Source of the DNA: Lachnospiraceae bacterium UBA1759
GTDB taxonomy: Bacteria; Bacillota; Clostridia; Lachnospirales; Lachnospiraceae
Direction: 5' to 3'
Assembly: GCA_002315555.1 (NCBI GenBank)
Contig: DCHF01000045.1
Span: 1-51,361 of the forward strand
Length of the DNA: 51,361 nt
Part shown: positions 14,959-23,386 of the stretch, piece by piece
How positions within the stretch are numbered: position 1 is the first letter of the stretch
Layout: the number at the start of each line of letters is the position of its first letter
The notes under the pieces: model-generated
Databases searched by the model: none
Seen by the model: only the letters and a program-made list of their open reading frames with translations
Told to the model about the DNA's origin: nothing
Made by a program: the position numbers and the translations under genes

Positions 14959-15585
14959 TTACCCCTTCCTCACGCGGATCAGAAGTACATGCCCCTCCTT
15001 CACGGAAACCGCGGCCGTTCTTCCCGGAAGCGGTTCATTGCTGATACCAAGCGGAAATTCCGTTGTAAGTTCAGCGTCCCGGAGCGGGTAATACGCGTCC
15101 GTCACATCGATCCCGCGCGCGATTCCGTAAATGTTTAAAAGCGAAAAATACGGGAACCGGTCGGGAATATACTTCGGTTCGGTGCCGACGATCTCCATTT
15201 CGGAATAATCGTCCAGAATGACAGCCTTTTTACCGAGGTTGTCGAGCATTTCAAGAATAGCCACATTCCCCAGCGTGTGGTCCAGACGGTTGCCGACCAC
15301 ACCGATCAGAAGGAATTCCTCAAACCCGCGCTTCACCGCTTCTTTCACTGCAAACACCGTGTCCGTATCGTCCTTTTCATGAGGAAGGACGATCGTTTCA
15401 ATGTCCGCATGCGGGTTTTCGTGCGAGTCAAAGTCGCCGATGATCAGCGACGGCTCACGCAGAAGCCCCTCCCGGTGCTTCAGTCCGCAATCGCAGTAGA
15501 TCATATAATCATTGTCCGTTAAAGCCGCGCGTACAGTCCCGTAATCTCCGATGGCCGCACCGCCCACGATCACACATCGTTCCAT
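14959..15585 (-). CDS. thiN: Thiamine pyrophosphokinase
   Basis: A 208-residue enzyme that transfers pyrophosphate from ATP to thiamine, giving thiamine diphosphate. Family motifs are in order: 'MIYCDCGLKH', 'LIIGDFDSHENP', 'HEKDDTDTVFAVKEAVKRG' and 'LIGVVGNRLDHTLGNVAILE'. ATG 15585 is preferred over the in-frame GTG 15597 because GAGGG sits just ahead of it. It lies between pepT and the membrane protein at 14508 in one transcription unit. Confidence 0.9.
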   Translation of the reverse strand: MERCVIVGGAAIGDYGTVRAALTDNDYMIYCDCGLKHREGLLREPSLIIGDFDSHENPHADIETIVLPHEKDDTDTVFAVKEAVKRGFEEFLLIGVVGNRLDHTLGNVAILEMLDNLGKKAVILDDYSEMEIVGTEPKYIPDRFPYFSLLNIYGIARGIDVTDAYYPLRDAELTTEFPLGISNEPLPGRTAAVSVKEGHVLLIRVRKG

Positions 15586-15644
15586 TTTATCCCTCACTCA
15601 GCCTTTGCGGGCCGCTTTTCAAGAATTCTCCGTTCAAACCGCTG

Positions 15645-16913
15645 TTACTCAACGCCCCGCACCGCAAGCTCCATCAGCTTGAGTGTGGTCAGGCAGGACT
15701 TTTCCACCGCATCCATCGGCATGAACTCGCAGCGCGAATGGAAATTGTGCGCGCCGGTGAAATAGTTCGGCGTCAGAATGCCTTTCGTGGAAATGAAGGA
15801 ACCGTCCGTGCCGCCGCGCATGGCGATGGTCTTCGCCGCGATCCCCAGTTCATCGAGCGCCTGATAGAGCGCGTCGATGCACTTCCGGTTATCCTCCCGG
15901 ACCGCATCGTAAATATTCGCGTACGTATCGGAAAACGTCAGGCTCATATTCGCCTTTGGATGCTTGAGCTTTGTCATTTCAAGCGCCGCCCGCAGGATCT
16001 CCTTTTTGTGCTCATAGCCCGCCTTACTGTGGTCGCGGATGTTCATGGAGACCGTGCAGTTCAATACATCGGACTGAATGCCGGTGACCCAGATGTAGCC
16101 CTCCTTCTTTTCCGTATGCTCCGGCGTTTCCGCCCGCGAAAGAAGGTTGATAAAGTCCACGGCGACCATGACCGGGTTTACCAGATTGTTTTTTGAGGAC
16201 ATCGGATGCGCGGTCACACCGCGGATCTCCAGCTTAACGGAGCCCGCATTGAAAGTCTCGTAGACGACCTCGCCGAGTGCGCAGCAGTCGATGGTATACG
16301 CAAAATCCACCGGGAACTTTGCATAGTCCATGGCCTTGGCACCCAGAAGCCCGACCTCCTCATCCGGTCCGAACGCGTAGTAGATCTCCCCGTGAGGGAT
16401 CTCCGGATGGGCCTTCAAAACCTCCAGCGCCGTCATCATGTTCGCAATGGCCGCTTTATTGTCCGCACCGAGCACCGATGTACCGTCGCTCACGATGATA
16501 TCCTCGCCGATGTGCTGAAGAAGCTCCGGATGCTCCGCCTCGCTGATGTAGATCTGCTTTTCCGCATTCTGGCAGATATCGCCGCCCTGATAATTCCGGA
16601 CAATGTGCGGGTGCACTTCCGGGGACATGGCCACATCGACCGTGTCCAGATGCGCCATCCAGCCCACGACCGGCACCGGTGCGTGCCCTTCGGGAAGACG
16701 TGCGGGAAGATGCGCGGTGACCACACAATGCTCACTGATCTCAATATCCACCATTCCGAGCTCTTCGAGTTCCTTCATAAGAAGCTTTGCAAGCGTCCAT
16801 TGGCCGGGCGTACTGGGCACTCCGGAAACGCCGCTCTTACTCTGTGTTTCAATGGCCGCATAACGGAAGAATTTCTCCGTCAGCACCTCCTTAAGATCCA
16901 TATCCTCAAACAT
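15645..16913 (-). CDS. pepT: Peptidase T (tripeptidase)
   Basis: A 422-residue M20 metallopeptidase that removes the N-terminal residue from tripeptides in the cytoplasm. Zinc ligands and catalytic residues are visible: 'GWMAHLDTVD' (His, Asp), 'SVLGADNKAA' (bridging Asp), 'FGPDEEVGLLGA' (catalytic Glu and ligand Glu), 'DCCALGE' and 'GAHNFHSRCEFMP' (last His). The frame extends upstream to 17048, but that part has no counterpart in PepT; ATG 16913 is chosen because of AAAAGGAT eight bases upstream and the usual family length of about 410. First gene of pepT-thiN-14508. Confidence 0.9.
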   Translation of the reverse strand: MFEDMDLKEVLTEKFFRYAAIETQSKSGVSGVPSTPGQWTLAKLLMKELEELGMVDIEISEHCVVTAHLPARLPEGHAPVPVVGWMAHLDTVDVAMSPEVHPHIVRNYQGGDICQNAEKQIYISEAEHPELLQHIGEDIIVSDGTSVLGADNKAAIANMMTALEVLKAHPEIPHGEIYYAFGPDEEVGLLGAKAMDYAKFPVDFAYTIDCCALGEVVYETFNAGSVKLEIRGVTAHPMSSKNNLVNPVMVAVDFINLLSRAETPEHTEKKEGYIWVTGIQSDVLNCTVSMNIRDHSKAGYEHKKEILRAALEMTKLKHPKANMSLTFSDTYANIYDAVREDNRKCIDALYQALDELGIAAKTIAMRGGTDGSFISTKGILTPNYFTGAHNFHSRCEFMPMDAVEKSCLTTLKLMELAVRGVE

Positions 16914-17073
16914 AAAAGCATCCTTTTCATATGCGCGGCCGTTCCGCATTCTTTCCTGCTCATTCATCCGCGCTCTTTCCTGCATCATAACACACCGCAG
17001 CGCGTTATGCCAGTACCCGCTTCCGCGACTTTCAGGCAAAACGGCCATTTCCGGCAGCGTCCGTCATTTCCGC

Positions 17074-17101
17074 TTTACACCGCCCGCAAACCCGCTATAA
17101 T
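17074..17101 (+). promoter_or_regulatory. Promoter of the aldo/keto reductase gene
   Basis: TTTACA (17074-17079), 16-bp spacer, TATAAT (17096-17101). The leader of about 38 nt contains a run of nine C. Confidence 0.65.
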
Positions 17102-17122
17102 CTAAATTAAGAAGCATTTCGA

Positions 17123-17131
17123 CCCCCCCCC
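17123..17131 (+). repeat. C9 homopolymer in a 5' leader
   Basis: Nine consecutive C lie between the -10 box and the SD (CGGAGG) of the gene at 17146. Such tracts slip readily; here a change in length would alter leader length, not reading frame. Confidence 0.9.
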
Positions 17132-17145
17132 ACGGAGGAACACTC

Positions 17146-18108
17146 ATGAAATACGGAAAAATCCAGTTTATCGAAAAGCCTGTTTCGCACCTTTTTTTCG
17201 GTACCACGTCACTCCCCGGCCGGACGGACGCCTTCTCCGATCTGGATTGCGCTTACGAAAACGGTATCAACACCTTTGACACCGCACGTGTCTACGGCGC
17301 CGGAGAGTCGGAGGAGATCCTCGGTGCCTGGATCCGCGAGCGCGGCCTTCAGGACGAGGTCACGATCCTGTCCAAATGCGGTCACTTTGACCTTGCGACC
17401 CGCGTAAACCGTGCAAACCGTGCCGGTATGATCGAAGACATCGACCTGACGCTTCAAAGCATGAAGCTTGAGCACATCGACCTCTACCTGCTCCACCGCG
17501 ATGACGAAACCGTACCCGTTGCGGAATTTGTGGAGACTTTCAATGATATGAAGAAGGCCGGTAAGATCGACGCATTCGGCGGCTCCAACTGGACTCATAA
17601 GCGCCTGCAGGAGGCCAATGATTATGCCCGGCTTCACGGGTTGCAGCCCTTTACGGTCTCCAGCCCGAACTACGGTGTGGCGGAACAGTCCTTTGACATC
17701 TGGGGAGGCGGCTGTGTGACCATCGCCGGTCCGGCGGAAAAGGAAGCCCGCGCGTGGTACCGGGAGCATCAGATGCCGGCCATCGCCTACTCTTCTCTGG
17801 GCTGCGGCATGTTCTCCGGCAAGGTCCGAAGCAACGATCCGGAGGGCATCCGGAATTATATGAACGAGGCCGCTGCACAAGCTTACGGCACGGAACGGAA
17901 TTTCCGCAAGCTGGCCGCCTGTGAGATGCTGGCAGAAAAATACAACACTACAGTCCCTGTCATTGCACTGTCCTGGATGCTTCATCAGGACTTGAACGTC
18001 TTTGGTCTGTTCTCCTCTCGGGACCCGGAACGCATCCGGGAAAACGTCCGCGCAACCGACCTTGTGATGGCGCCGGAGGATGCAGCCCTCTTAAGCGCAG
18101 ACGACTGA
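17146..18108 (+). CDS. Aldo/keto reductase
   Basis: A 320-residue NAD(P)H-dependent oxidoreductase with the AKR barrel. Catalytic tetrad: Asp in 'NTFDTARVYGAG' with Tyr50-region 'VYG', Lys in 'TILSKCGHF' and His in 'DLYLLHRDDE'. The coenzyme-binding C-terminus 'LNVFGLFSSRDPERIRENV' is typical. Substrate cannot be deduced. SD CGGAGG, monocistronic between the divergent pepT operon and adhE. Confidence 0.88.
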   Translation: MKYGKIQFIEKPVSHLFFGTTSLPGRTDAFSDLDCAYENGINTFDTARVYGAGESEEILGAWIRERGLQDEVTILSKCGHFDLATRVNRANRAGMIEDIDLTLQSMKLEHIDLYLLHRDDETVPVAEFVETFNDMKKAGKIDAFGGSNWTHKRLQEANDYARLHGLQPFTVSSPNYGVAEQSFDIWGGGCVTIAGPAEKEARAWYREHQMPAIAYSSLGCGMFSGKVRSNDPEGIRNYMNEAAAQAYGTERNFRKLAACEMLAEKYNTTVPVIALSWMLHQDLNVFGLFSSRDPERIRENVRATDLVMAPEDAALLSADD

Positions 18109-18179
18109 TCAAATCAACAAACCGCCGGACTTTGAAAACTGCACAAAATCCGGCAGTATTGTTCTCGCCCTTTTGTGAT

Positions 18180-18197
18180 TTGTTATAATTTTAACAA
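18180..18197. promoter_or_regulatory. Rex-type operator upstream of adhE
   Basis: TTGTTATAATTTTAACAA (18180-18197) is a perfect TTGTTA-N6-TAACAA inverted repeat, the consensus half-sites of the clostridial NADH-sensing repressor Rex. It overlaps a TATAAT (18184-18189) and lies 112 bp before the adhE start. Rex control of adhE is well established in Firmicutes. Confidence 0.8.
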
Positions 18198-18214
18198 ATA
18201 TATCGATTTTCCTC

Positions 18215-18270
18215 TTGATTTCCGCGTAATAATATGTTATTTATTTAACGAGCGATAAAACTGCTCGTTA
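18215..18270 (+). promoter_or_regulatory. adhE promoter candidate and leader hairpin
   Basis: TTGATT (18215-18220), 17 bp, TATTTA (18238-18243) is one possible promoter; the other uses the TATAAT inside the Rex site. TAACGAGC (18246-18253) and GCTCGTTA (18263-18270) form an 8-bp hairpin in the leader without a T-run. Confidence 0.4.
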
Positions 18271-18308
18271 TTTGAAACATTATGAGACACCGATAAGGAG
18301 GATATCCA

Positions 18309-20921
18309 ATGGTCAATTACGAAATCACCGACAGCGTTGAATCCCTGTCCCGCACGATTGCCCGTGTACGTAAAGCACAGGCCGAATATGCACACTTCAC
18401 CCAGGAGCAGGTCGATGCCATTTTCTTAGCCGCTGCTTCCGCTGCCGATCAGGCACGCATCACGCTTGCAAAGCAGGCCGTTGCGGAAACCGGCATGGGC
18501 ATCGTTGAAGATAAAGTCATCAAAAATCACTACGCAAGTGAGTATATTTACAACGCGTACCGTGATACCAAGACCTGCGGTGTCCTGGAAGAGGATAAAG
18601 CGGCCGGCATCAAGAAAGTCGCCGAGCCCATCGGCCTTGTAGCGGCTGTCATCCCGACCACGAACCCGACCTCTACCGCCATCTTCAAAACGCTTCTTGC
18701 GCTGAAGACCCGCAACGGTATCATCATCAGCCCGCATCCGCGCGCCAAGAATTCCACCATCGCCGCATCCAAGGTCGTTCTGGAAGCCGCTGTTAAAGCC
18801 GGCGCTCCGAAGGACATCATCTCCTGGATCGATGTTCCCTCCCTTGAAATGACCAACATGATCATGAAGGAATCCGACATCATCCTGGCAACGGGCGGCC
18901 CCGGCATGGTCACCGCCGCTTACTCTTCCGGTAAGCCGGCACTCGGCGTAGGCGCAGGCAATACCCCGGCCATCATCGACGACTCCGCCGATCTCACTCT
19001 GGCCGTCAACTCCATCATCCATTCCAAGACCTTCGATAACGGTATGATCTGCGCTTCCGAGCAGTCCGTCATCGTTCTGGACAAGGTCTATGACGCCGTC
19101 CGTGCGGAGTTCGCCGCACGCGGCTGCTACTTCTTAAATGACGAGGAGACCGAAAAGGTCCGCAAGACCATCATCATCAACGGTGCGCTGAATGCTCGCA
19201 TCGTCGGTCAGAAGGCTGCAAAGATCGCAGAGCTTGCAGGCGTTACCGTTCCGGAGAAGACCAAGATCCTGATCGGCGAGGTCGAATCCGTTGAGCTTTC
19301 CGAAGAGTTCGCTCACGAAAAGCTGTCTCCGGTACTTGCAATGTACCGCGCTTCCGACATTCAGGACGCCTTTGCCAAGGCTGAGGTCCTGGTTGCCGAC
19401 GGCGGCTATGGCCACACCTCTTCCATTTACCTGAATACGGTCACCGAGCAGGACAAACTGAATGAGTTTGCTTCCCGTATGAAGACCTGCCGTATTCTGG
19501 TCAACACTCCGTCCTCACACGGCGGTATCGGTGATCTTTACAACTTCAAGCTCGCTCCGTCTCTTACCCTGGGCTGCGGCTCGTGGGGCGGCAACAGCGT
19601 TTCCGAAAACGTTGGCGTAAAGCACCTGTTAAATATCAAGACCGTGGCTGAGAGGAGAGAGAACATGCTTTGGTTCAGAGCACCTGAGAAAGTATATATG
19701 AATAAGGGCTGCCTGCCGGTTGCTCTTGAGGAACTGAAGAACGTGCTTGGAAAGAAGCGCGCATTCATCGTAACGGATAACTTCCTGTACACGAACGGTC
19801 ATTCCAGACCGATCGAAGAAAAGCTGGAAGAGATGGGCATCGCCTATACCTCCTTCTTCGATGTCGAGCCGGATCCGACGCTGGCATGCGCAAAGCGCGG
19901 TGCCGAGCAGATGCGCGCCTTCCGTCCCGATGTGATCATCGCCCTGGGCGGCGGCTCCGCAATGGACGCGGCAAAGATCATGTGGGTCCTGTACGAGCAT
20001 CCGGATGTCGACTTCATGGATATGGCAATGCGCTTCGTTGATATCCGCAAGCGTATCTACACCTTCCCGAAGATGGGTGAGAAGGCTTACTTCATCGCAA
20101 TCCCGACTTCCGCAGGTACCGGTTCCGAAGTCACCCCGTTCGCCGTTATCACCGATGAGACCACCGGTATCAAGTATCCGCTGGCAGACTACGAACTGAT
20201 GCCGAACATGGCGATCGTAGACGCAGATTACCACATGACCGCACCGAAGGGTCTGACCTCCGCATCCGGTATCGACGCTGTTACCCATGCGCTTGAGGCT
20301 TATGCTTCCATGCTGGCTACCGATTACACCGACGGCCTTGCGATCCGTTCCCTGCAGACCATCTTCGAATACCTGCCGCGCGCTTATGAGAACGGTCAGA
20401 ACGATCCGGTCGCAAGAGACAAGATGGCCGGTGCCGCAACCATGGCCGGTATGGCTTTCGCCAATGCTTTCCTGGGTGTCTGCCACTCCATGGCACACAA
20501 GCTCGGCGCATTCCATCACCTGCCGCACGGTGTTGCAAACGCACTCATGATCGATGAGGTCCTCCGTTTCAACGCCTCCGAGGTTCCGGTCAAGATGGGT
20601 ACCTTCCCGAAGTACGATCATCCGCACACTCTGGCCCGCTACGCGGAGGTTGCAGACGCACTGAAGTGCGCCGGCACGACCGATGAAGAGAAGCTGGAAA
20701 GCCTGATCGCAAAGATCGACGAGCTCAAGGAGCGCGTGGGCATCAAGAAGGCCATCCGTGATTATGTTCCGAATGAAGAAGATTTCCTGGCACGCCTGGA
20801 TGACATGGTCGAGCAGGCATTCGACGATCAGTGCACCGGCGCCAACCCGCGCTACCCGCTGATGAGCGAGATCAAGCAGATGTACCTGAACGCTTACTAC
20901 GGCGTCCATGAAGAGATTTAA
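18309..20921 (+). CDS. adhE: Bifunctional acetaldehyde-CoA/alcohol dehydrogenase
   Basis: An 870-residue fusion enzyme reducing acetyl-CoA to acetaldehyde and then ethanol, regenerating NAD+ in fermentation; AdhE assembles into long filaments (spirosomes). The N-terminal aldehyde dehydrogenase part (1-440) has 'VGAGNTPAIIDDSA' and catalytic Cys near 247 in 'NGMICASEQS'. The C-terminal part (from about 455) is an iron-dependent alcohol dehydrogenase with 'ALGGGSAMDAAK', 'IPTSAGTGSEVTPFAVI' and metal ligands in 'GVCHSMAHKLGAFHHLPHG'. SD AAGGAGG. A Rex operator lies upstream, and a kinase-like gene follows 11 bp downstream. Confidence 0.96.
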   Translation: MVNYEITDSVESLSRTIARVRKAQAEYAHFTQEQVDAIFLAAASAADQARITLAKQAVAETGMGIVEDKVIKNHYASEYIYNAYRDTKTCGVLEEDKAAGIKKVAEPIGLVAAVIPTTNPTSTAIFKTLLALKTRNGIIISPHPRAKNSTIAASKVVLEAAVKAGAPKDIISWIDVPSLEMTNMIMKESDIILATGGPGMVTAAYSSGKPALGVGAGNTPAIIDDSADLTLAVNSIIHSKTFDNGMICASEQSVIVLDKVYDAVRAEFAARGCYFLNDEETEKVRKTIIINGALNARIVGQKAAKIAELAGVTVPEKTKILIGEVESVELSEEFAHEKLSPVLAMYRASDIQDAFAKAEVLVADGGYGHTSSIYLNTVTEQDKLNEFASRMKTCRILVNTPSSHGGIGDLYNFKLAPSLTLGCGSWGGNSVSENVGVKHLLNIKTVAERRENMLWFRAPEKVYMNKGCLPVALEELKNVLGKKRAFIVTDNFLYTNGHSRPIEEKLEEMGIAYTSFFDVEPDPTLACAKRGAEQMRAFRPDVIIALGGGSAMDAAKIMWVLYEHPDVDFMDMAMRFVDIRKRIYTFPKMGEKAYFIAIPTSAGTGSEVTPFAVITDETTGIKYPLADYELMPNMAIVDADYHMTAPKGLTSASGIDAVTHALEAYASMLATDYTDGLAIRSLQTIFEYLPRAYENGQNDPVARDKMAGAATMAGMAFANAFLGVCHSMAHKLGAFHHLPHGVANALMIDEVLRFNASEVPVKMGTFPKYDHPHTLARYAEVADALKCAGTTDEEKLESLIAKIDELKERVGIKKAIRDYVPNEEDFLARLDDMVEQAFDDQCTGANPRYPLMSEIKQMYLNAYYGVHEEI

Positions 20922-20932
20922 GGAGGCAGCTC

Positions 20933-21682
20933 ATGAATTTTGACAGAATCATTGCAGTCCGTAACAAAAAGACGATCTATCGTGACGGTGACCGCTGCAT
21001 CAAGGTCTTCAACGAAGATTATTCCAAGGCCGATGTCCTCAACGAGGCACTGAACCAGGCCCGCGTCGAATCCACGAACCTCAACATTCCGAAGGTCCTG
21101 GAAGTCACCATGATCGAAGGAAACTGGGCCATCGTCTCCGAATACATCCCGGGCAAGACCCTTGCCCAGCTGATGGAGGAAGAACCGGAAAAGAAGGACG
21201 AATACCTGAATATGTTCGTCGATCTTCAGCTCCGGATGCACAGCGAAGTCTGCCCGACCCTGAACAAGCTGAAGGACAAGATGAACACAAAGATCTCCGC
21301 TGCCGATCTGGATGCAACGACCCGCTACGACCTTCACACCCGCCTGGAAGGTATGCCCAAGCACAACAAGCTGTGCCACGGCGATTTCACCCCGTCCAAC
21401 GTCATCGTTTCCGAAGACGGAACGCTTTACATCCTGGACTGGTCTCATGCCACCCGCGGCAACGCTTCCGCAGATGCTGCCCGCACCTACTTACGTTTCT
21501 GGTTAAAGGGCGATGAGGAGGATGCCAAGAAGTATCTGAATCTGTTCTGCAAGAAGAGCGATACCGCAAGACAGTACGTGGAAAAGTGGCTTCCGATCGT
21601 TGCCGCTTCCCAGTCTGTGAAGGGCAACGCGCACGAACGCGAGCTTCTTCTGACCTGGGCTTCCGTTGTGGATTACGAATAA
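20933..21682 (+). CDS. APH/choline-kinase-like small-molecule kinase
   Basis: A 249-residue protein with the protein-kinase-like phosphotransferase core: catalytic loop 'LCHGDFTPSNVIV' (Asp near 150, Asn near 155) and the metal-binding Asp in 'YILDWSHATRGN' near 170. The N-terminus has a short ATP-binding lobe ('KTIYRDGDRCIKVFNED' with the likely Lys). This pattern fits aminoglycoside-phosphotransferase/choline-kinase relatives; substrate unknown. It begins 11 bp after adhE with SD AGGAGG and shares its strong codon bias, so it is expressed with adhE and under Rex. Why a kinase travels with adhE is not known. Confidence 0.78.
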   Translation: MNFDRIIAVRNKKTIYRDGDRCIKVFNEDYSKADVLNEALNQARVESTNLNIPKVLEVTMIEGNWAIVSEYIPGKTLAQLMEEEPEKKDEYLNMFVDLQLRMHSEVCPTLNKLKDKMNTKISAADLDATTRYDLHTRLEGMPKHNKLCHGDFTPSNVIVSEDGTLYILDWSHATRGNASADAARTYLRFWLKGDEEDAKKYLNLFCKKSDTARQYVEKWLPIVAASQSVKGNAHERELLLTWASVVDYE

Positions 21683-21766
21683 TACCGTTTTGCAGGTCTG
21701 GTTTCATAGTTTTATTATTCTATCTTTATTTTCTGCGAATAATTCGGTATAATACTATTTGCGGAT

Positions 21767-21806
21767 ACGGCAGGTGCGGTCTTCTGCATCTGCCGTTTTT
21801 ATTTTC
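21767..21806 (+). terminator. Terminator/attenuator between kinase and hydrogenase genes
   Basis: ACGGCAGGTGC (21767-21777) pairs with GCATCTGCCGT (21786-21796), loop of 8, followed by TTTTATTTTC. It ends the adhE transcript. A consensus TATAAT lies just upstream at 21748-21753, so it could also attenuate a transcript entering the hydrogenase gene, which starts at 21838. Confidence 0.85.
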
Positions 21807-21837
21807 TTTATTGTCAGTTTGGAAGGCGAGTTAATCA

Positions 21838-23256
21838 ATGAGAAAGTTTGATACAAAAGTACAACATCTGAAATACAAGGTCCTGCGAGAGGTTGCCCGT
21901 CTGGCATGGGAGGACCAGCTGCTCGATCATATCATCGATATCCCGAAGACCATCGTCCCGGGAAAGATCCCGACCATGCGCTGCTGCGTTTACAAGGAGC
22001 GTGCCATCGTTACCGAGCGTGTAAAGCTGGCTATGGGCGGCAACAAGAAGAACCCGAATATCATCGAGGTCCTGGACATTGCCTGCGATGAATGCCCGGC
22101 GGCCGGCTATGAGGTCACGGACTCCTGTCGCGGCTGTCTTGCGCATCGCTGCGAAGATGTCTGCAAGCGCGGCGCTATCTCCTTTGACTATAATCATGTG
22201 GCGCACATCGACAAGACCAAGTGTGTGGAGTGCGGCCAGTGTGCCAAGGTGTGCCCGTATACCGCGATCGCAAATCGCAAGCGCCCCTGTCAGAACGCTT
22301 GTAAGATCAAAGCCATTACGATCGGCGATGACAATGCCGCACACATCGACAATGAGAAGTGCATCTCCTGCGGTGCCTGTGTTTACCAGTGCCCGTTCGG
22401 TGCCATCATGGATAAGTCCTTCATTCTGGATGTGATCTCCATGCTGAAGAATGCAAAGGAAGGCGGCAGTCATGTTTACGCGGTCATCGCGCCGGCCATT
22501 TCAAGCCAGTTCTCATACGCAAAGCGCGGACAGGTCGTCAGCGGCCTGAAGGCCCTCGGCTTCCATACGGTCGTTGAGGCGGCCCTCGGTGCGGACATCG
22601 TTTCGGATTCCGAAGCAAAAGAGCTGGTGGAAAAGGGCTTCTTAACGAGTTCCTGCTGCCCGGCTTTTGTAAAATACATTGAGACTGCATTCCCGACGTT
22701 AAAGGAGCATATTTCACATAACCTTTCCCCGATGGCAGCCATCTCCGCTTACATCAAAAAGGTCGATCCCACGTGCAAGGTCGTCTTCATCGGCCCGTGT
22801 ACCGCAAAGAAGATGGAGATCCAGAAGGACAGCGTAAAACCGTACGTGGATTCCGTACTGACCTTTGAAGAGCTGCAGGCGCTGTTTGACAGCCGGGATC
22901 TGGAGATCATGGAAATGGAAGAGCTTCCGCTGGATAACGCGTCCTTCTTCGGACGTATTTTCGCACGGAGCGGCGGTCTGACCGATGCGGTCCTGCAGGC
23001 GCTGAAGGAACAGGAAAGCGATTTTGAAGTCAAGCCCTGTGTCTGCGACGGTATCGAAGCCTGCCGTACGGCACTGCTCAAGAAGAGTAAGAACGTGCTG
23101 GATGCGAACTTCATCGAAGGTATGGCGTGCCTGGGCGGATGCATCGGCGGTGCGGGTTGTCTGACACACGGTGAAAAGAACCGCGCTCTGGTCGATAATT
23201 ACGGTCGCGATGCTATGGAGCAGACCATTCAGGGTGCGCTGAAGCAGCTGCAGTAA
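21838..23256 (+). CDS. [FeFe] hydrogenase, group B-like
   Basis: A 472-residue iron hydrogenase, reducing protons with electrons from ferredoxin or a related carrier. The N-terminal half has Cys-rich cluster motifs: 'CRGCLAHRCEDVC' (about 97-109), 'CVECGQCAKVCPY' (128-140) and 'CISCGACVYQCPF' (173-185). The H-cluster domain has the three signatures: L1 'TSSCCPAF' near 271, L2 'GPCTAKKME' near 319 and L3 'EGMACLGGCIGGAG' near 425. The L1 variant with TSSCCP and the additional N-terminal clusters match group B enzymes of Clostridia. Maturases HydEFG are not in the window. SD GGAAGGCGAG. Confidence 0.92.
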   Translation: MRKFDTKVQHLKYKVLREVARLAWEDQLLDHIIDIPKTIVPGKIPTMRCCVYKERAIVTERVKLAMGGNKKNPNIIEVLDIACDECPAAGYEVTDSCRGCLAHRCEDVCKRGAISFDYNHVAHIDKTKCVECGQCAKVCPYTAIANRKRPCQNACKIKAITIGDDNAAHIDNEKCISCGACVYQCPFGAIMDKSFILDVISMLKNAKEGGSHVYAVIAPAISSQFSYAKRGQVVSGLKALGFHTVVEAALGADIVSDSEAKELVEKGFLTSSCCPAFVKYIETAFPTLKEHISHNLSPMAAISAYIKKVDPTCKVVFIGPCTAKKMEIQKDSVKPYVDSVLTFEELQALFDSRDLEIMEMEELPLDNASFFGRIFARSGGLTDAVLQALKEQESDFEVKPCVCDGIEACRTALLKKSKNVLDANFIEGMACLGGCIGGAGCLTHGEKNRALVDNYGRDAMEQTIQGALKQLQ

Positions 23257-23328
23257 CTTATAAATGACCTGTCACCGAAAGCGGTGTACAGTCGTAAGAT
23301 AAAAAGCGACGTATGGTCGTGAAACAAA

Positions 23329-23360
23329 AAGGCTGTGAAGGAAAAATCCTTCACAGCCTT
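23329..23360. terminator. Bidirectional terminator between hydrogenase and larC
   Basis: AAGGCTGTGAAGGA (23329-23342), loop AAAA, and its exact complement (23347-23360), with T-rich tails on both strands. The core GGCTGTGA is also used by the terminator at 38649. Confidence 0.9.
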
Positions 23361-23386
23361 TTCTTTATGCCATTCCTTCGGCATGA

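Noticed and set aside
18426..20909. Long frames opposite adhE
   Set aside because: Produced by strong GC-biased codons of adhE; no motifs or SD on that strand.
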